Origin: Blastococcus sp. Marseille-P5729
GTDB taxonomy: Bacteria; Actinomycetota; Actinomycetes; Mycobacteriales; Antricoccaceae
Assembly (NCBI RefSeq): GCF_900292035.1
Contig: NZ_OMPO01000001.1
Coordinates: 1,433,192-1,497,191 of the forward strand
DNA: 64,000 bases
Reading direction: 5' to 3'
The notes below the pieces were generated by a model that saw only the letters and a list, made by a program, of their open reading frames with translations, did not search any database and was not told the DNA's origin. Position numbers and translations under genes: made by a program. Below, piece after piece: positions 8,036 to 15,791 of this stretch (positions are counted from its first letter, which is position 1; every line of letters starts with the position of its first letter).

Positions 8036-8896
8036 CTAGTAGCTCTGGTCGTCCTCGCGCGGGGTCCGCTCGAACCAGTCGCGCAGGATCGCCGCGGAGA
8101 TCGCGGGGCGCTCCATCAGGAACAGGTGCCCGCCGCCCTCGACCTCGGCGTACTCGGCATCCGGGATCATCGCCGCGAGGAACCCACAGCTCAGGGTGTT
8201 CGTGATCGGGTCCTCCGCGCCGGCCAGCACCATCGTGGGGACTCGGATGTGCTGCAGGAACCACGCACTGCTGAAGGTCGAGGCGGTCGCGAGCTGGGCG
8301 AAGTAGCCGGGGATCGACGGGCGCATCTTGTGTCGCAGGTCGCTCTGGCGCTGCACCAGCTTGCTGCCGCCGTCCGCGGTACCGCCGTAGAGGAACGGCG
8401 CGACGGTGGCCATGTAGGTCCGCGAGTAGTAGCGAAGCGGGGTGGCCAGCACCGAGATTGCCAGCGGATTGCCGAATGTGGCGCCGATGCCCGCCGAGGT
8501 ACCGGCCAGCACCAGTCGGCGGATCCGGTGCGGGTACTTGAAGGCGAATTCCTGGCAGATCATGCCGCCGAACGACAGTCCGACGACGTCCACGACGTCG
8601 AACTCCAGCTCGCTGAGCACCGCGTCGAGGGTCTCGGCGTACTTGTGCATCCGCCACGCCGGCCAGGGCACCGTCGACGCGCCGGCGCCGGGGTTGTCCA
8701 GCGTGATGATCGTGTACTCGTCCTTGAGCTCCTCGACGAGTGGCTCCCAGAGGTCCAGGCTTGCTCCCAGCCCGTGCACCAGCAGTAGCGGTGGGCCCTC
8801 CCCCGTGACGTGTACCCGCACATGCACATCGCCGACGCGAATCAGCTCGCCGGGAACGCGCTGGCTGCGGGGGGAGAGCGGTGCGAGTGAAGTCAT
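8036..8896 (-). CDS. Alpha/beta hydrolase, PHA-depolymerase-like
   Basis: Protein of 286 residues with the alpha/beta hydrolase core: oxyanion segment LLVHGLGASLDLWEP, nucleophile elbow VVGLSFGGMI (Ser), acidic residue in VLAGAEDPI, and His in VEGGGHLFLMERP. The run LVLAGTSAGI, TPLRYYSRTY, APFLYGG and GGHLFL resembles intracellular medium-chain PHA depolymerase PhaZ. The phasin-like neighbour supports that. The start is taken at the ATG at 8896 (MTSLAPL), since upstream codons to 9040 are low quality. It also follows pcaC on the same strand after 155 bases, so an enol-lactone hydrolase (PcaD) role remains possible. Confidence 0.7.
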   Translation of the reverse strand: MTSLAPLSPRSQRVPGELIRVGDVHVRVHVTGEGPPLLLVHGLGASLDLWEPLVEELKDEYTIITLDNPGAGASTVPWPAWRMHKYAETLDAVLSELEFDVVDVVGLSFGGMICQEFAFKYPHRIRRLVLAGTSAGIGATFGNPLAISVLATPLRYYSRTYMATVAPFLYGGTADGGSKLVQRQSDLRHKMRPSIPGYFAQLATASTFSSAWFLQHIRVPTMVLAGAEDPITNTLSCGFLAAMIPDAEYAEVEGGGHLFLMERPAISAAILRDWFERTPREDDQSY

Positions 8897-9051
8897 CAGA
8901 ACCTCTGGTCGTCGGGAATATGACGGTCCGGTGTCAACCGGACGATCAAGTGTAACCCGGACCACATCTCCTGGACGCCGTAGCGGGCTCTCGTTAACTC
9001 CCAGTAGTCCACCCGCGCATCGAGTGCGCGGACGGCGCACCGCAGGCCTGG

Positions 9052-9423
9052 TCAGGCGTCCGGGTCTGCCTTCAGCAGCTTGAGCGCGGTATTGGCGGCG
9101 GGAACGCCGGCATAGATCGACGCCTGGAGGAACACCTCGGCGATCTCGGCGCGACTCAGTCCGTTGCGCTGGGCGGCCCTGATGTGGATGGCCAGCTCAT
9201 CGTCCCGTCCGAGCGCCATCAGCACAGCGAGGGTGACCATCGATCGCGACCGTCGATCGATGACGTCGCTGTTCCACACGTCTCCCCACGCGACCCGTGT
9301 GATGAAGTCCTGGAACCGGGCCGTCTCCTGGGTGATTCCGTCGTTCGCCCGGTCGACGTGCTCGTCGCCTAGGACCTCGCGGCGCACCTGCATCCCTTGC
9401 TTACGGCGCATCTCGTCGTCCAT
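9052..9423 (-). CDS. pcaC: 4-carboxymuconolactone decarboxylase
   Basis: Decarboxylates gamma-carboxymuconolactone to beta-ketoadipate enol-lactone in the protocatechuate branch. The 123 residues show the carboxymuconolactone-decarboxylase fold: RDDELAIHIRAAQRNGLSRAE with the conserved His, and QASIYAGVPAAN. Actinobacteria often carry this domain fused to PcaD as PcaL; here it stands alone. The ATG at 9423 has GGAGG six bases upstream and lies 11 bases after the pcaB stop. It is the last clear gene of the pcaHGBC operon. Confidence 0.93.
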   Translation of the reverse strand: MDDEMRRKQGMQVRREVLGDEHVDRANDGITQETARFQDFITRVAWGDVWNSDVIDRRSRSMVTLAVLMALGRDDELAIHIRAAQRNGLSRAEIAEVFLQASIYAGVPAANTALKLLKADPDA

Positions 9424-9434
9424 CACCGCCTCCC

Positions 9435-10631
9435 TCAATCCTTGAATCGCTGTAGGTATTCGCGGCATCGCTGCTGTGCAGCCGATGTGTCCTCGCCGAC
9501 GCCCGCACGGCGAAGGTTCTCGGCCATCCGTTCGGCGTCGACGTCGAGGTCCTGCTCAAGCAGTGCGAGCTCGAGCGATACGCCGCCCATCAGGTGCGCC
9601 AGCTCGCGCAGTGGCCGCCATTCTGCCTGCCAAGCACCGGCGGCCCGCTCATGCTCCTGCACACCGGACGCCGCGATCGTCGAGAGCATCCCCGCCGCCT
9701 GAGTGGACGCCGACCGGATCAGGATTGCTGCAGCTGGATTGCGTTTATGTGGCATGGCCGACGATCCGCCGCGCCGCGCCTGCCGCGGGTCGCGGCCCAG
9801 CATCAGCTCGCCCACCTCGGTGGAGGTCATCGAGATGACATCGACCGCGATCTTCGCGCACGCGTTGATCACCTGCACACAACCGGACGCCGCTTGCAGG
9901 ACGCGGGAACGTTCCGTGTGCCACGGCATGCGCGGCGGCTGCAGCTCCATAGCGTCAGCGATCTCACCGATCAGCTGGTGGGGGTTCGCGCCCAGACCGG
10001 CGATGTCGCCGGCTGCGCCACCGACCTGGACCGCGAGCAGATCGCGGATGCGGCCGAGGTTGAGCGCCGCCTGCTCCAGACCCTCGATCCAGCCGCACAC
10101 CTTCCAGCCATAGGTAATTGGGGAGGCGGCCTGACCAAGAGTGCGGGCCACCATCGGCGTTCCGACGTGCGCCTCGGCCACCCGAGAGAGCCGCCCGATG
10201 ACGAGCGCGAGTCGCGGACCGACGATCTCCAGCGCACGCGCCTGCATCCCTGAGAAGGCCGTGTCGATGCAGTCCTGACTGGTGAGACCGCGGTGCACAT
10301 AACGCGCGTGCGGTTCTCCTACGGCTGCCCTGATCTGGGCGACTATCTCGACCACCGGAGTCGCGGAGGCCTCCGCGAGCAGCCCGATGCGCGCCAGGTC
10401 TGGCTTCAGCCGGGCCACCGCGTCGGCGATGACGTCCGCCGACGCCGCCGGGATCACGTCGTGGTTCCCCTGCGCGCGGGCCACGGAGGCCTCGAAAGTG
10501 GCTATATGCGTGAAGAACGAGGCGTCGTTCAGCGCGCCGTCGACCTCCGGATCGCCGGGCAGGTAGTCGAGGACGCCGCCGTACGGCCGGACGTCCCAAC
10601 CGGCCTGCACCTGCTCGTCGTTATAGCTCAA
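9435..10631 (-). CDS. pcaB: 3-carboxy-cis,cis-muconate cycloisomerase
   Basis: Converts 3-carboxy-cis,cis-muconate to gamma-carboxymuconolactone. It belongs to the fumarase/aspartase superfamily, with the signature GGSSAMPHKRNPAAA (about residues 265-280) and an earlier active-site segment HRGLTSQDCIDTA. I take TTG at 10631 as start (MSYNDEQVQAGW), overlapping the pcaG stop, with GAGGAG 10 bases upstream. A GTG at 10610 is the alternative. About 398 residues, slightly shorter than proteobacterial PcaB (about 450). Confidence 0.92.
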   Translation of the reverse strand: MSYNDEQVQAGWDVRPYGGVLDYLPGDPEVDGALNDASFFTHIATFEASVARAQGNHDVIPAASADVIADAVARLKPDLARIGLLAEASATPVVEIVAQIRAAVGEPHARYVHRGLTSQDCIDTAFSGMQARALEIVGPRLALVIGRLSRVAEAHVGTPMVARTLGQAASPITYGWKVCGWIEGLEQAALNLGRIRDLLAVQVGGAAGDIAGLGANPHQLIGEIADAMELQPPRMPWHTERSRVLQAASGCVQVINACAKIAVDVISMTSTEVGELMLGRDPRQARRGGSSAMPHKRNPAAAILIRSASTQAAGMLSTIAASGVQEHERAAGAWQAEWRPLRELAHLMGGVSLELALLEQDLDVDAERMAENLRRAGVGEDTSAAQQRCREYLQRFKD

Positions 10632-11214
10632 AGAAGACCGTCTCCTCGTCGCCCTGGAGGTGGATGTCGAAGCGAAGGTGGTCACCTTCTTGCTCGGCGA
10701 TGAGAGTGCGGCGACGATCCTCCGGCACCTGTGACAGTAGTGGGTCGACGGCGTTCGCGGACTCCTCGTCCGCGAAGTAGATCCGGGTGACGCACCGGTT
10801 GATCATGCCGCGGGCGAACACCGACACGTCGATGTGCGGGGCCTGCTCGTCGTCCACCCGACCCGGTTTGATGGTGCGAATCTCGAACTGGCCGTCCTTG
10901 CGGGTATCGCTGCGTCCGAAGCCCCGGAATCCGTCCGGTTGCAGCCGCACGGCCGGCGCCGGGACGTCGGGGTGCGCGAACGCGCCGGTCGCGTCGGCCT
11001 GCCAGGTCTCGATCATCGCATCGCCGATGGGCTCGTGGTTGCCGTCGTACACGGTGCCGCGGATTGTGATCGCGCCCGACGTCCCTTCGGGGACGACGGC
11101 GGCGCCGTCGTCCCACGTCAGGCCGATGTGCAGGTAGGGGCCGACGGTCTGCGAAGGGGTGATGCCGAAGTCGGTCGGGTAACTGCGGTCGATCTCGTAG
11201 CTGAACTCACTCAT
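10621..11214 (-). CDS. pcaG: Protocatechuate 3,4-dioxygenase alpha subunit
   Basis: Structural subunit of the intradiol dioxygenase that opens protocatechuate. Its 197 residues include TPSQTVGPYLHIGL at the N-terminus and the beta-sandwich core DAMIETWQADATGAF, with FARGMINRCVTRIYFADE near the C-terminus, typical of PcaG. It lacks the full iron-ligand set, which sits in PcaH. GGAGGAGGA precedes the ATG inside the end of pcaH, with an 8-base overlap, so the two subunits should be made in equal amounts. Confidence 0.95.
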   Translation of the reverse strand: MSEFSYEIDRSYPTDFGITPSQTVGPYLHIGLTWDDGAAVVPEGTSGAITIRGTVYDGNHEPIGDAMIETWQADATGAFAHPDVPAPAVRLQPDGFRGFGRSDTRKDGQFEIRTIKPGRVDDEQAPHIDVSVFARGMINRCVTRIYFADEESANAVDPLLSQVPEDRRRTLIAEQEGDHLRFDIHLQGDEETVFFEL

Positions 11215-11917
11215 CGTCGTCCTCCTCCTCGAAGAGGGTCTTGTCGGGCCCGCGCAGGACGATGTCGAAGCTGAAGCCCATCGCCCATTCCGGCTGGGTG
11301 ATGGAGTGGTCGTACCTCGAGATCATCCGGTTGCGGACCTTCTCGTCGCGGACGGCGTTGAAGATCGGGTCCTGGAAGAAGAGGGGATCGTCCGGGAAGT
11401 ACATCTGGGTGACCAGCCGTTGGGTGAAGGCGCGCCCGAACAGCGAGAAGTGGATGTGCGACGGCCGCCAGGCGTTGTCGTGGTTCTTCCACGGGTAGGC
11501 ACCGGGTTTGATCGTCGTGAACGAGTAGCGGCCCTGGTCGTCGGTCACCGTGCGGCCGAGGCCGTCGAAGTTGGGGTCGAGCGGTGCCGGCCAGTTGTCG
11601 CCCGTATGCCGGTACCGACCGCCGGCGTTCGCCTGCCAGATCTCGACGAGCGTGCTCGGTACCGGTCGGCGGTTCGTGTCCAGCACCCGTCCGGCGACGA
11701 TGATGCGCTGACCGATTGCCTCGCCGGCATGCTGCCGGGTCAGGTCGTTCTCGCCGTCCCTGACCCGGTCATTGCCGAACAGGGGGCCGGTGACCTCGGT
11801 GAGGCGCTGCGGCATCAGGATCAACGGCTGCGTGGGGTGACGCAGCGTCGTACTGCGGTAGTCGGGGCAGTCGAGTGATGGCTGACCGGCCACCTCCGGG
11901 TAGTGGGGCAGACGCAC
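11207..11917 (-). CDS. pcaH: Protocatechuate 3,4-dioxygenase beta subunit
   Basis: Iron-bearing catalytic subunit. The ligand residues are visible: Tyr in NAGGRYRHTGDNW, Tyr in IKPGAYPW, and two His in RPSHIHFSLFG. The start is GTG at 11917 because CAGGAG lies five bases before it; the ORF is open to 11986 but without a ribosome site. This gives 236 residues, the usual PcaH length. First gene of the operon pcaH-G-B-C, divergent from the IclR regulator. Confidence 0.95.
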   Translation of the reverse strand: MRLPHYPEVAGQPSLDCPDYRSTTLRHPTQPLILMPQRLTEVTGPLFGNDRVRDGENDLTRQHAGEAIGQRIIVAGRVLDTNRRPVPSTLVEIWQANAGGRYRHTGDNWPAPLDPNFDGLGRTVTDDQGRYSFTTIKPGAYPWKNHDNAWRPSHIHFSLFGRAFTQRLVTQMYFPDDPLFFQDPIFNAVRDEKVRNRMISRYDHSITQPEWAMGFSFDIVLRGPDKTLFEEEDDDE

Positions 11918-11979
11918 GAGTTCTCCTGTTGGGTATCGGTCGACGGTATCGGCCCCGCTCGGGCGCGCCGGGCGAGTAG

Positions 11980-11996
11980 ATTCCACTGAGCGGAAT
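11980..11996. promoter_or_regulatory. Candidate IclR-family operator
   Basis: A 17-bp near-perfect palindrome, ATTCC A CT G AG C GGAAT, with a single mismatched pair. It lies in the 90-base gap between pcaH and the IclR gene. TAGATT (11977-11982), a possible -10 for the regulator, overlaps it. Operators of this size and place are typical for IclR regulators of pca genes; binding is inferred. Confidence 0.5.
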
Positions 11997-12006
11997 GAGG
12001 ACGTGA

Positions 12007-12759
12007 ATGGCTGGGAACGCAGGCGAACCGGGGCGTAGCGTGCTGTCTCGCGCGGCCGCGCTGCTTCGCGCCTTCGACGACGACCATCTGCAGCTCACGT
12101 TGTCCGAGCTCAGCGAGCGTGCCGGGCTCCCCCTGACCACCGCGCACCGGCTGGCGGGCGAGCTCGTCACGCTGGGCCTGCTCGAGCGAGACGAGCGCGG
12201 TTACCGGGTGGGCCTGGAGGCGTTCGGGATCGGCGTCCAGGCCCCGGCGTACGCGCGGGTGCGTCGCCTGGCGCTGCCGTTCATGAGCGAGCTGTCGGCG
12301 CAGACCGGTGAGAACGTGCAGCTGGCCGCGCTGGACGGCGACGCCGTCGTGTATCTGGAGCGGACCGTCGGGAGGCGGTCGGTCCCTCTCGTCTCCTATC
12401 CGGGATCGCGACTGCCGCTACATGCCACCGGCGTCGGCAAGGCGCTGCTGGCGTCGATGCCGGACGACGACGTACGGCGCGTGCTCTCCCAGCCGCTCAC
12501 CCGCTTCACGCCCCGCACGATCACCGCGCCCGGCGCACTGCTACGGGAGGTGCGGGCGATCCGCGAGCGCGGATTCGCCTTCACCAAGGAGGAGGTCTCG
12601 CTGGGTTCGTTCTCCGTCGCGCAGGTATTGAGCGCGACGCCGTACGGGATGCGGCTGGCGGTCGGCGTCACGGTACGGCGGATCGTGCGGACCCCCGCTG
12701 CTGTCGCCGCGCGGCTGGCGACCTGCGCGACCGACATCGACACCGCCCTCACCTCCTGA
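12007..12759 (+). CDS. IclR-family regulator of the pca operon
   Basis: Transcription factor of 250 residues. An N-terminal winged helix-turn-helix (SVLSRAAALLRAFDDDH; LSELSERAGLPLTTAHRLAG) leads to the IclR effector domain (residues about 80-250: GENVQLAALDGDAVVYLE; LHATGVGKALLASM; GFAFTKEEVSLGS). PcaR/PcaU-type IclR proteins sense protocatechuate or beta-ketoadipate. Divergent placement next to pcaH supports local control. GAGGA lies 5 bases before the ATG. Whether it activates or represses cannot be told. Confidence 0.88.
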   Translation: MAGNAGEPGRSVLSRAAALLRAFDDDHLQLTLSELSERAGLPLTTAHRLAGELVTLGLLERDERGYRVGLEAFGIGVQAPAYARVRRLALPFMSELSAQTGENVQLAALDGDAVVYLERTVGRRSVPLVSYPGSRLPLHATGVGKALLASMPDDDVRRVLSQPLTRFTPRTITAPGALLREVRAIRERGFAFTKEEVSLGSFSVAQVLSATPYGMRLAVGVTVRRIVRTPAAVAARLATCATDIDTALTS

Positions 12760-12915
12760 CCGCCCCGAGAATCACCGCTTCGAAGCCGGCTCCGCCGTTG
12801 CCCTCGCTCAGCGCAAGCGACCCGTGCACGTAGAGACGTCGCACGCTGTTGGGGTCGCGGGGGCGCTGTTGTAAGGATGGGGCGGGACGATCCTGGCAAG
12901 TGTTCGTCGGGGCCT

Positions 12916-14334
12916 TTAGCTAGGCGGCAGGAGCACTCTGATGGTGGTGTCGCCTGGTCGACTCTCCAAGGAGACGCTCCCGCCGAAGGCACCGACGATC
13001 GCGGCCACCAGGGCGAGACCTAGGCCGACGCCTCCCTCGCGGTGCCGGGCCTGATCACCGCGAGTGAACCTCTCGAAGGCCTGCTGCGCCAGCTCAGGGG
13101 TGAATCCGGGCCCGTCGTCGTGGACGCTGAACCCGGAGGAGTCGCCTCTGACGGTGACGGTCGTGCCGGGAGGTGTGTGCTTGCGCGCGTTGGTCAGCAG
13201 GTTGGTGATGACTTGGTGCAGACGCTGCTCGTCGCCGCGCACCTCCAGGGCCTGCTCGGGCAGCTCTAGTCGCCACCGATGGTCCGGTGCAACAACTTGC
13301 GCGTCCGTGACGGCTTCGATGAGCACGCTGCTGAGGTCGACGGCCCCGATGGTGAGCGGCCGCCCGTCATCGAGGCGAGCCAGCAGGAGCAAGTCTTCGA
13401 CCAGCGACGTCATTCGCCGGGACTCCTCGTCGACCTTCGTCAGCGCGGTACGTAGCGCGGTCTCGTCGTCGGGGTGGCGACGAGCCAGTTCCGAGTAGCC
13501 GGCGATGATGGCCAGCGGCGTGCGCAGCTCGTGGGAGGCGTCGGCGACAAACTGCCGCACCCGTTGCTCGCTGCGGTGCCTGGCTGTGAGGGAGGACTCG
13601 ACGTGGTCGAGGAGTGTGTTCAACGCGCTGCCGACCTGGCCGACCTCGGTGCGGTCGTCGGTGAGCCGCTCGGGGACGCGGTCGTCGAGGGCGATGTCAC
13701 CGCTGGCGAGGGGCAGCTCGGCGACGCGGTGGGCGGTCTGCGCTACCTCGCGCAGCGGGGCGAGCTGGCGGCGTATGACGTAGGTACCGACAGCGGCGGC
13801 TGCCAAAACGCCGAGTAGTGTGGCGAGCACCTCGAGACGAATGAGGTGCTCGATCGTCTCGTCGACGTCGACGCGCGGCAGGCCGACGACGACCTGGCCT
13901 TCGTCCAGGTCGGTGACCAGGACCCGGTAGGAGCCGAGCCCGGGCAGGTCGACAGTCTGGACGTCGTCGGACGCGGAGAGCTCCGCGAGGGCGTCGAGCT
14001 GGCGCTCCTGAAGCTCGGTCGAGGTCCAGTTGGTATCCGAGCCCTCGGTGAGCACCAGGCCGTTGGGCTGACCTTCGTCGGGGAGCACGGCGCGTAACGT
14101 GCCGAACCGTTGGCCCGGTCCGAACCCGTCTGGTGCTCCGGACGGTCGAAGCCCGCCCGGCCCGAGGGTGGAGCGCATGGCGTCGCGGACGTCGGCGTTG
14201 AGCCTCTGCTCGAGGTTCTCGCGCATCGCCACGGTGGTCGCCGTACCGATGGCCGCAGCCGCGAAGGCCACCAGCAGCACCGCGACCGCGACCACTCGTG
14301 CTGTGAGGGTGACCGGCCCGCGGAGGACGCCCAT
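12916..14334 (-). CDS. Sensor histidine kinase (PhoR-like)
   Basis: Membrane histidine kinase of 472 residues. Two membrane helices (about 10-30 and 175-200) enclose an extracytoplasmic sensor of about 140 residues with Gly/Pro-rich GPGQRFG-type segments. Then come HAMP, HisKA with FVADASHELRTPLAIIAGYS, and HATPase with NLLTNARKHTP, DDGPGF and GGVGLGLALV. The start ATG overlaps the response-regulator stop (TGATG), so the pair is co-translated. The signal is unknown. The neighbouring Tat/dioxygenase operon carries the same type of upstream box and may be its target. Confidence 0.92.
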   Translation of the reverse strand: MGVLRGPVTLTARVVAVAVLLVAFAAAAIGTATTVAMRENLEQRLNADVRDAMRSTLGPGGLRPSGAPDGFGPGQRFGTLRAVLPDEGQPNGLVLTEGSDTNWTSTELQERQLDALAELSASDDVQTVDLPGLGSYRVLVTDLDEGQVVVGLPRVDVDETIEHLIRLEVLATLLGVLAAAAVGTYVIRRQLAPLREVAQTAHRVAELPLASGDIALDDRVPERLTDDRTEVGQVGSALNTLLDHVESSLTARHRSEQRVRQFVADASHELRTPLAIIAGYSELARRHPDDETALRTALTKVDEESRRMTSLVEDLLLLARLDDGRPLTIGAVDLSSVLIEAVTDAQVVAPDHRWRLELPEQALEVRGDEQRLHQVITNLLTNARKHTPPGTTVTVRGDSSGFSVHDDGPGFTPELAQQAFERFTRGDQARHREGGVGLGLALVAAIVGAFGGSVSLESRPGDTTIRVLLPPS

Positions 14335-15065
14335 CAGGGTGCCGGCTTCAAGACGTAGCCCGCACCGCGCATCGTATGGATCATGGGTTGCCGGCCCGCG
14401 TCGATCTTCTTGCGGAGATAAGAGATATACAGTTCGACGACGTTGGCTTGGCCACCGAAGTCGTAGTTCCACACCCGGTCGAGGATTTGCGCCTTAGACA
14501 GCACCCGCCGCGGGTTGCGCATCAGGAATCGCAGCAGCTCGAACTCCGTCGCCGTCAACGGGACCTCCTCCCCGGCCCGAAACACCTCGCGACTGTCCTC
14601 GTCCAGGGTGAGGTCGCCGACGGTGAGCACCGAGGACGACGCTTCCTGGCGCGCGCCGGCGCGACGCATCAGCGCCCGCAGCCGAGCCACCACCTCCTCG
14701 AGAGAGAACGGCTTGGTGACATAGTCGTCACCGCCTGCGGTGAGACCGGCGATTCTGTCCTCGACAGCATCGCGAGCGGTAAGGAACAACACCGGCACGT
14801 CAGGGTCGAGCGAGCGGATCCGACGCAGCACCTCCATGCCGTCGAAGTCCGGCAGCATGATGTCGAGCACAACGGCATCCGGGCGATGCTCCTTCGCGGC
14901 AGCCACCGCGCGGGAGCCGGTGTGGGCGGTGGACACGTGCCAGCCCTCGTAGCGCAGCGCCATCGCGATCAGTTCGGCAATGTTGACCTCGTCGTCGACG
15001 ACCAACAGCCTCAGCGGGGAGCCATCGGGTCGGGTGAGCGGGTGAGCCTGTTCCATGCGGGCCAT
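14334..15065 (-). CDS. OmpR-family response regulator (PhoP-like)
   Basis: Receiver domain (residues about 20-130: VVDDEVN, phosphoacceptor Asp in VVLDIMLPD, and FLTARD, GGDDYVTKPFSLEEVVARLR) plus winged-helix DNA-binding domain (ATEFELLRFLMRN; WNYDFGGQANVVELYISYLR; MRGAGYVL). The run GGDDYVTKPFSLEEV and the YDFGG/NVVE/SYLR motifs are very close to mycobacterial PhoP. The ATG at 15065 is 7 bases after a TAGCGT -10 (15073-15078), so the message is probably leaderless; ATG at 15056 is an alternative. A PhoP-type direct repeat abuts the -10, suggesting autoregulation. Confidence 0.92.
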   Translation of the reverse strand: MARMEQAHPLTRPDGSPLRLLVVDDEVNIAELIAMALRYEGWHVSTAHTGSRAVAAAKEHRPDAVVLDIMLPDFDGMEVLRRIRSLDPDVPVLFLTARDAVEDRIAGLTAGGDDYVTKPFSLEEVVARLRALMRRAGARQEASSSVLTVGDLTLDEDSREVFRAGEEVPLTATEFELLRFLMRNPRRVLSKAQILDRVWNYDFGGQANVVELYISYLRKKIDAGRQPMIHTMRGAGYVLKPAP

Positions 15066-15072
15066 ACTGACA

Positions 15073-15096
15073 ACGCTACCTGTGAGCCTGCTGTGT
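15073..15096 (-). promoter_or_regulatory. Promoter and PhoP-type box of the response regulator
   Basis: On the minus strand ACACAGC, four bases, TCACAGG (15079-15096) forms an 11-bp-spaced direct repeat. This closely follows the known mycobacterial PhoP box TCACAGC-N4-TCACAGC. It directly abuts the TAGCGT -10 (15073-15078). A related arrangement lies upstream of the dioxygenase-tat operon at 18002-18019. Confidence 0.6.
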
Positions 15097-15139
15097 AACT
15101 GCCTCTCGCTACGCCCTGTGTGTGAGCCATCGACCGACC

Positions 15140-15242
15140 GACCCTTGACGGTAAGAGCGCCGGTGTATCCCGCGGTGGCGTTGCCGGTGACGGGCGTGAG
15201 CATCACCGCGTCGGAGTCGTCGCCGCTGGTGGGGTCGTGCCA
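15140..15242 (-). pseudogene. C-terminal remnant of a second dioxygenase-like gene
   Basis: Out of frame with the end of tatB, the minus strand reads WHDPTSGDDSDAVMLTPV followed by TGNATAGYTGALTV. This matches the pattern of the C-terminus of the dioxygenase-like lipoprotein at 16913-17932 (GDSLQTLTV, then GSGYTGTLAV). The fragment has no start and runs on without a stop. It is best explained as the tail of a lost paralogue into which the tatB 3' end now runs. Confidence 0.55.
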
Positions 15243-15775
15243 GGCTGCTCGGCGTGGTCCTGGTCATCTCGGGTCTCGCGGTAGGCAGCGATCCGGCGCG
15301 GATCGTCGACCGGCAGGGAATCGATGCGGATCCGGCGTGGGTGTGCCGCGGAACCGGTGACGAGGTAGCGCTGACCGGGACGGACGCGGCTGGCCTCATC
15401 GTTTAGGGCCGCCTCATCGTTCAGGGCCGCCTCGGCGTTGGTGTCGGCGTGAGCGCCGTCGGCGGGTGGCAGCGGTTCGGCACCCTGGGTTCGGGGCGCG
15501 GGCACCGCGGCGGTCCCAGGAGGGGCCTCTTCGAGTACGTCGCGCACGATGCGGCGCGGGTCGTACTGGCGCAGGTCGAGCGCTGCCCAGTCCGATCTTT
15601 GCAGCGAGACGCCGATCTCCGCCTCGGCTGTGGCGCGTGTCTTTTCCAGCAGGCCGCGCAGGCCGCGTACGGTCTCGGCGAGCCAGTGGGCGTAGAGCGG
15701 GAGTCGCTGGGGACCGATCACGATCCCTGCGACGAGCGTGACCAGGAGAAGCTTCTCGAAGGTCAAACCGAACAT
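15203..15775 (-). CDS. tatB: Twin-arginine translocase subunit TatB
   Basis: Single-helix membrane protein with the TatA/B signature GPQRLP near residue 21 (FGLTFEKLLLVTLVAGIVIG), an amphipathic helix (residues 27-50) and a long hydrophilic tail, 190 residues in all. TatB with TatC forms the receptor for folded twin-arginine substrates. The tail contains a direct repeat (AALNDEAALNDEA) and its last codons overlap a dioxygenase remnant in another frame, so the C-terminus may be recent. Encoded 16 bases after tatC. Confidence 0.88.
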   Translation of the reverse strand: MFGLTFEKLLLVTLVAGIVIGPQRLPLYAHWLAETVRGLRGLLEKTRATAEAEIGVSLQRSDWAALDLRQYDPRRIVRDVLEEAPPGTAAVPAPRTQGAEPLPPADGAHADTNAEAALNDEAALNDEASRVRPGQRYLVTGSAAHPRRIRIDSLPVDDPRRIAAYRETRDDQDHAEQPGTTPPAATTPTR

Positions 15776-15791
15776 GGTGGCGACTCCTTGA

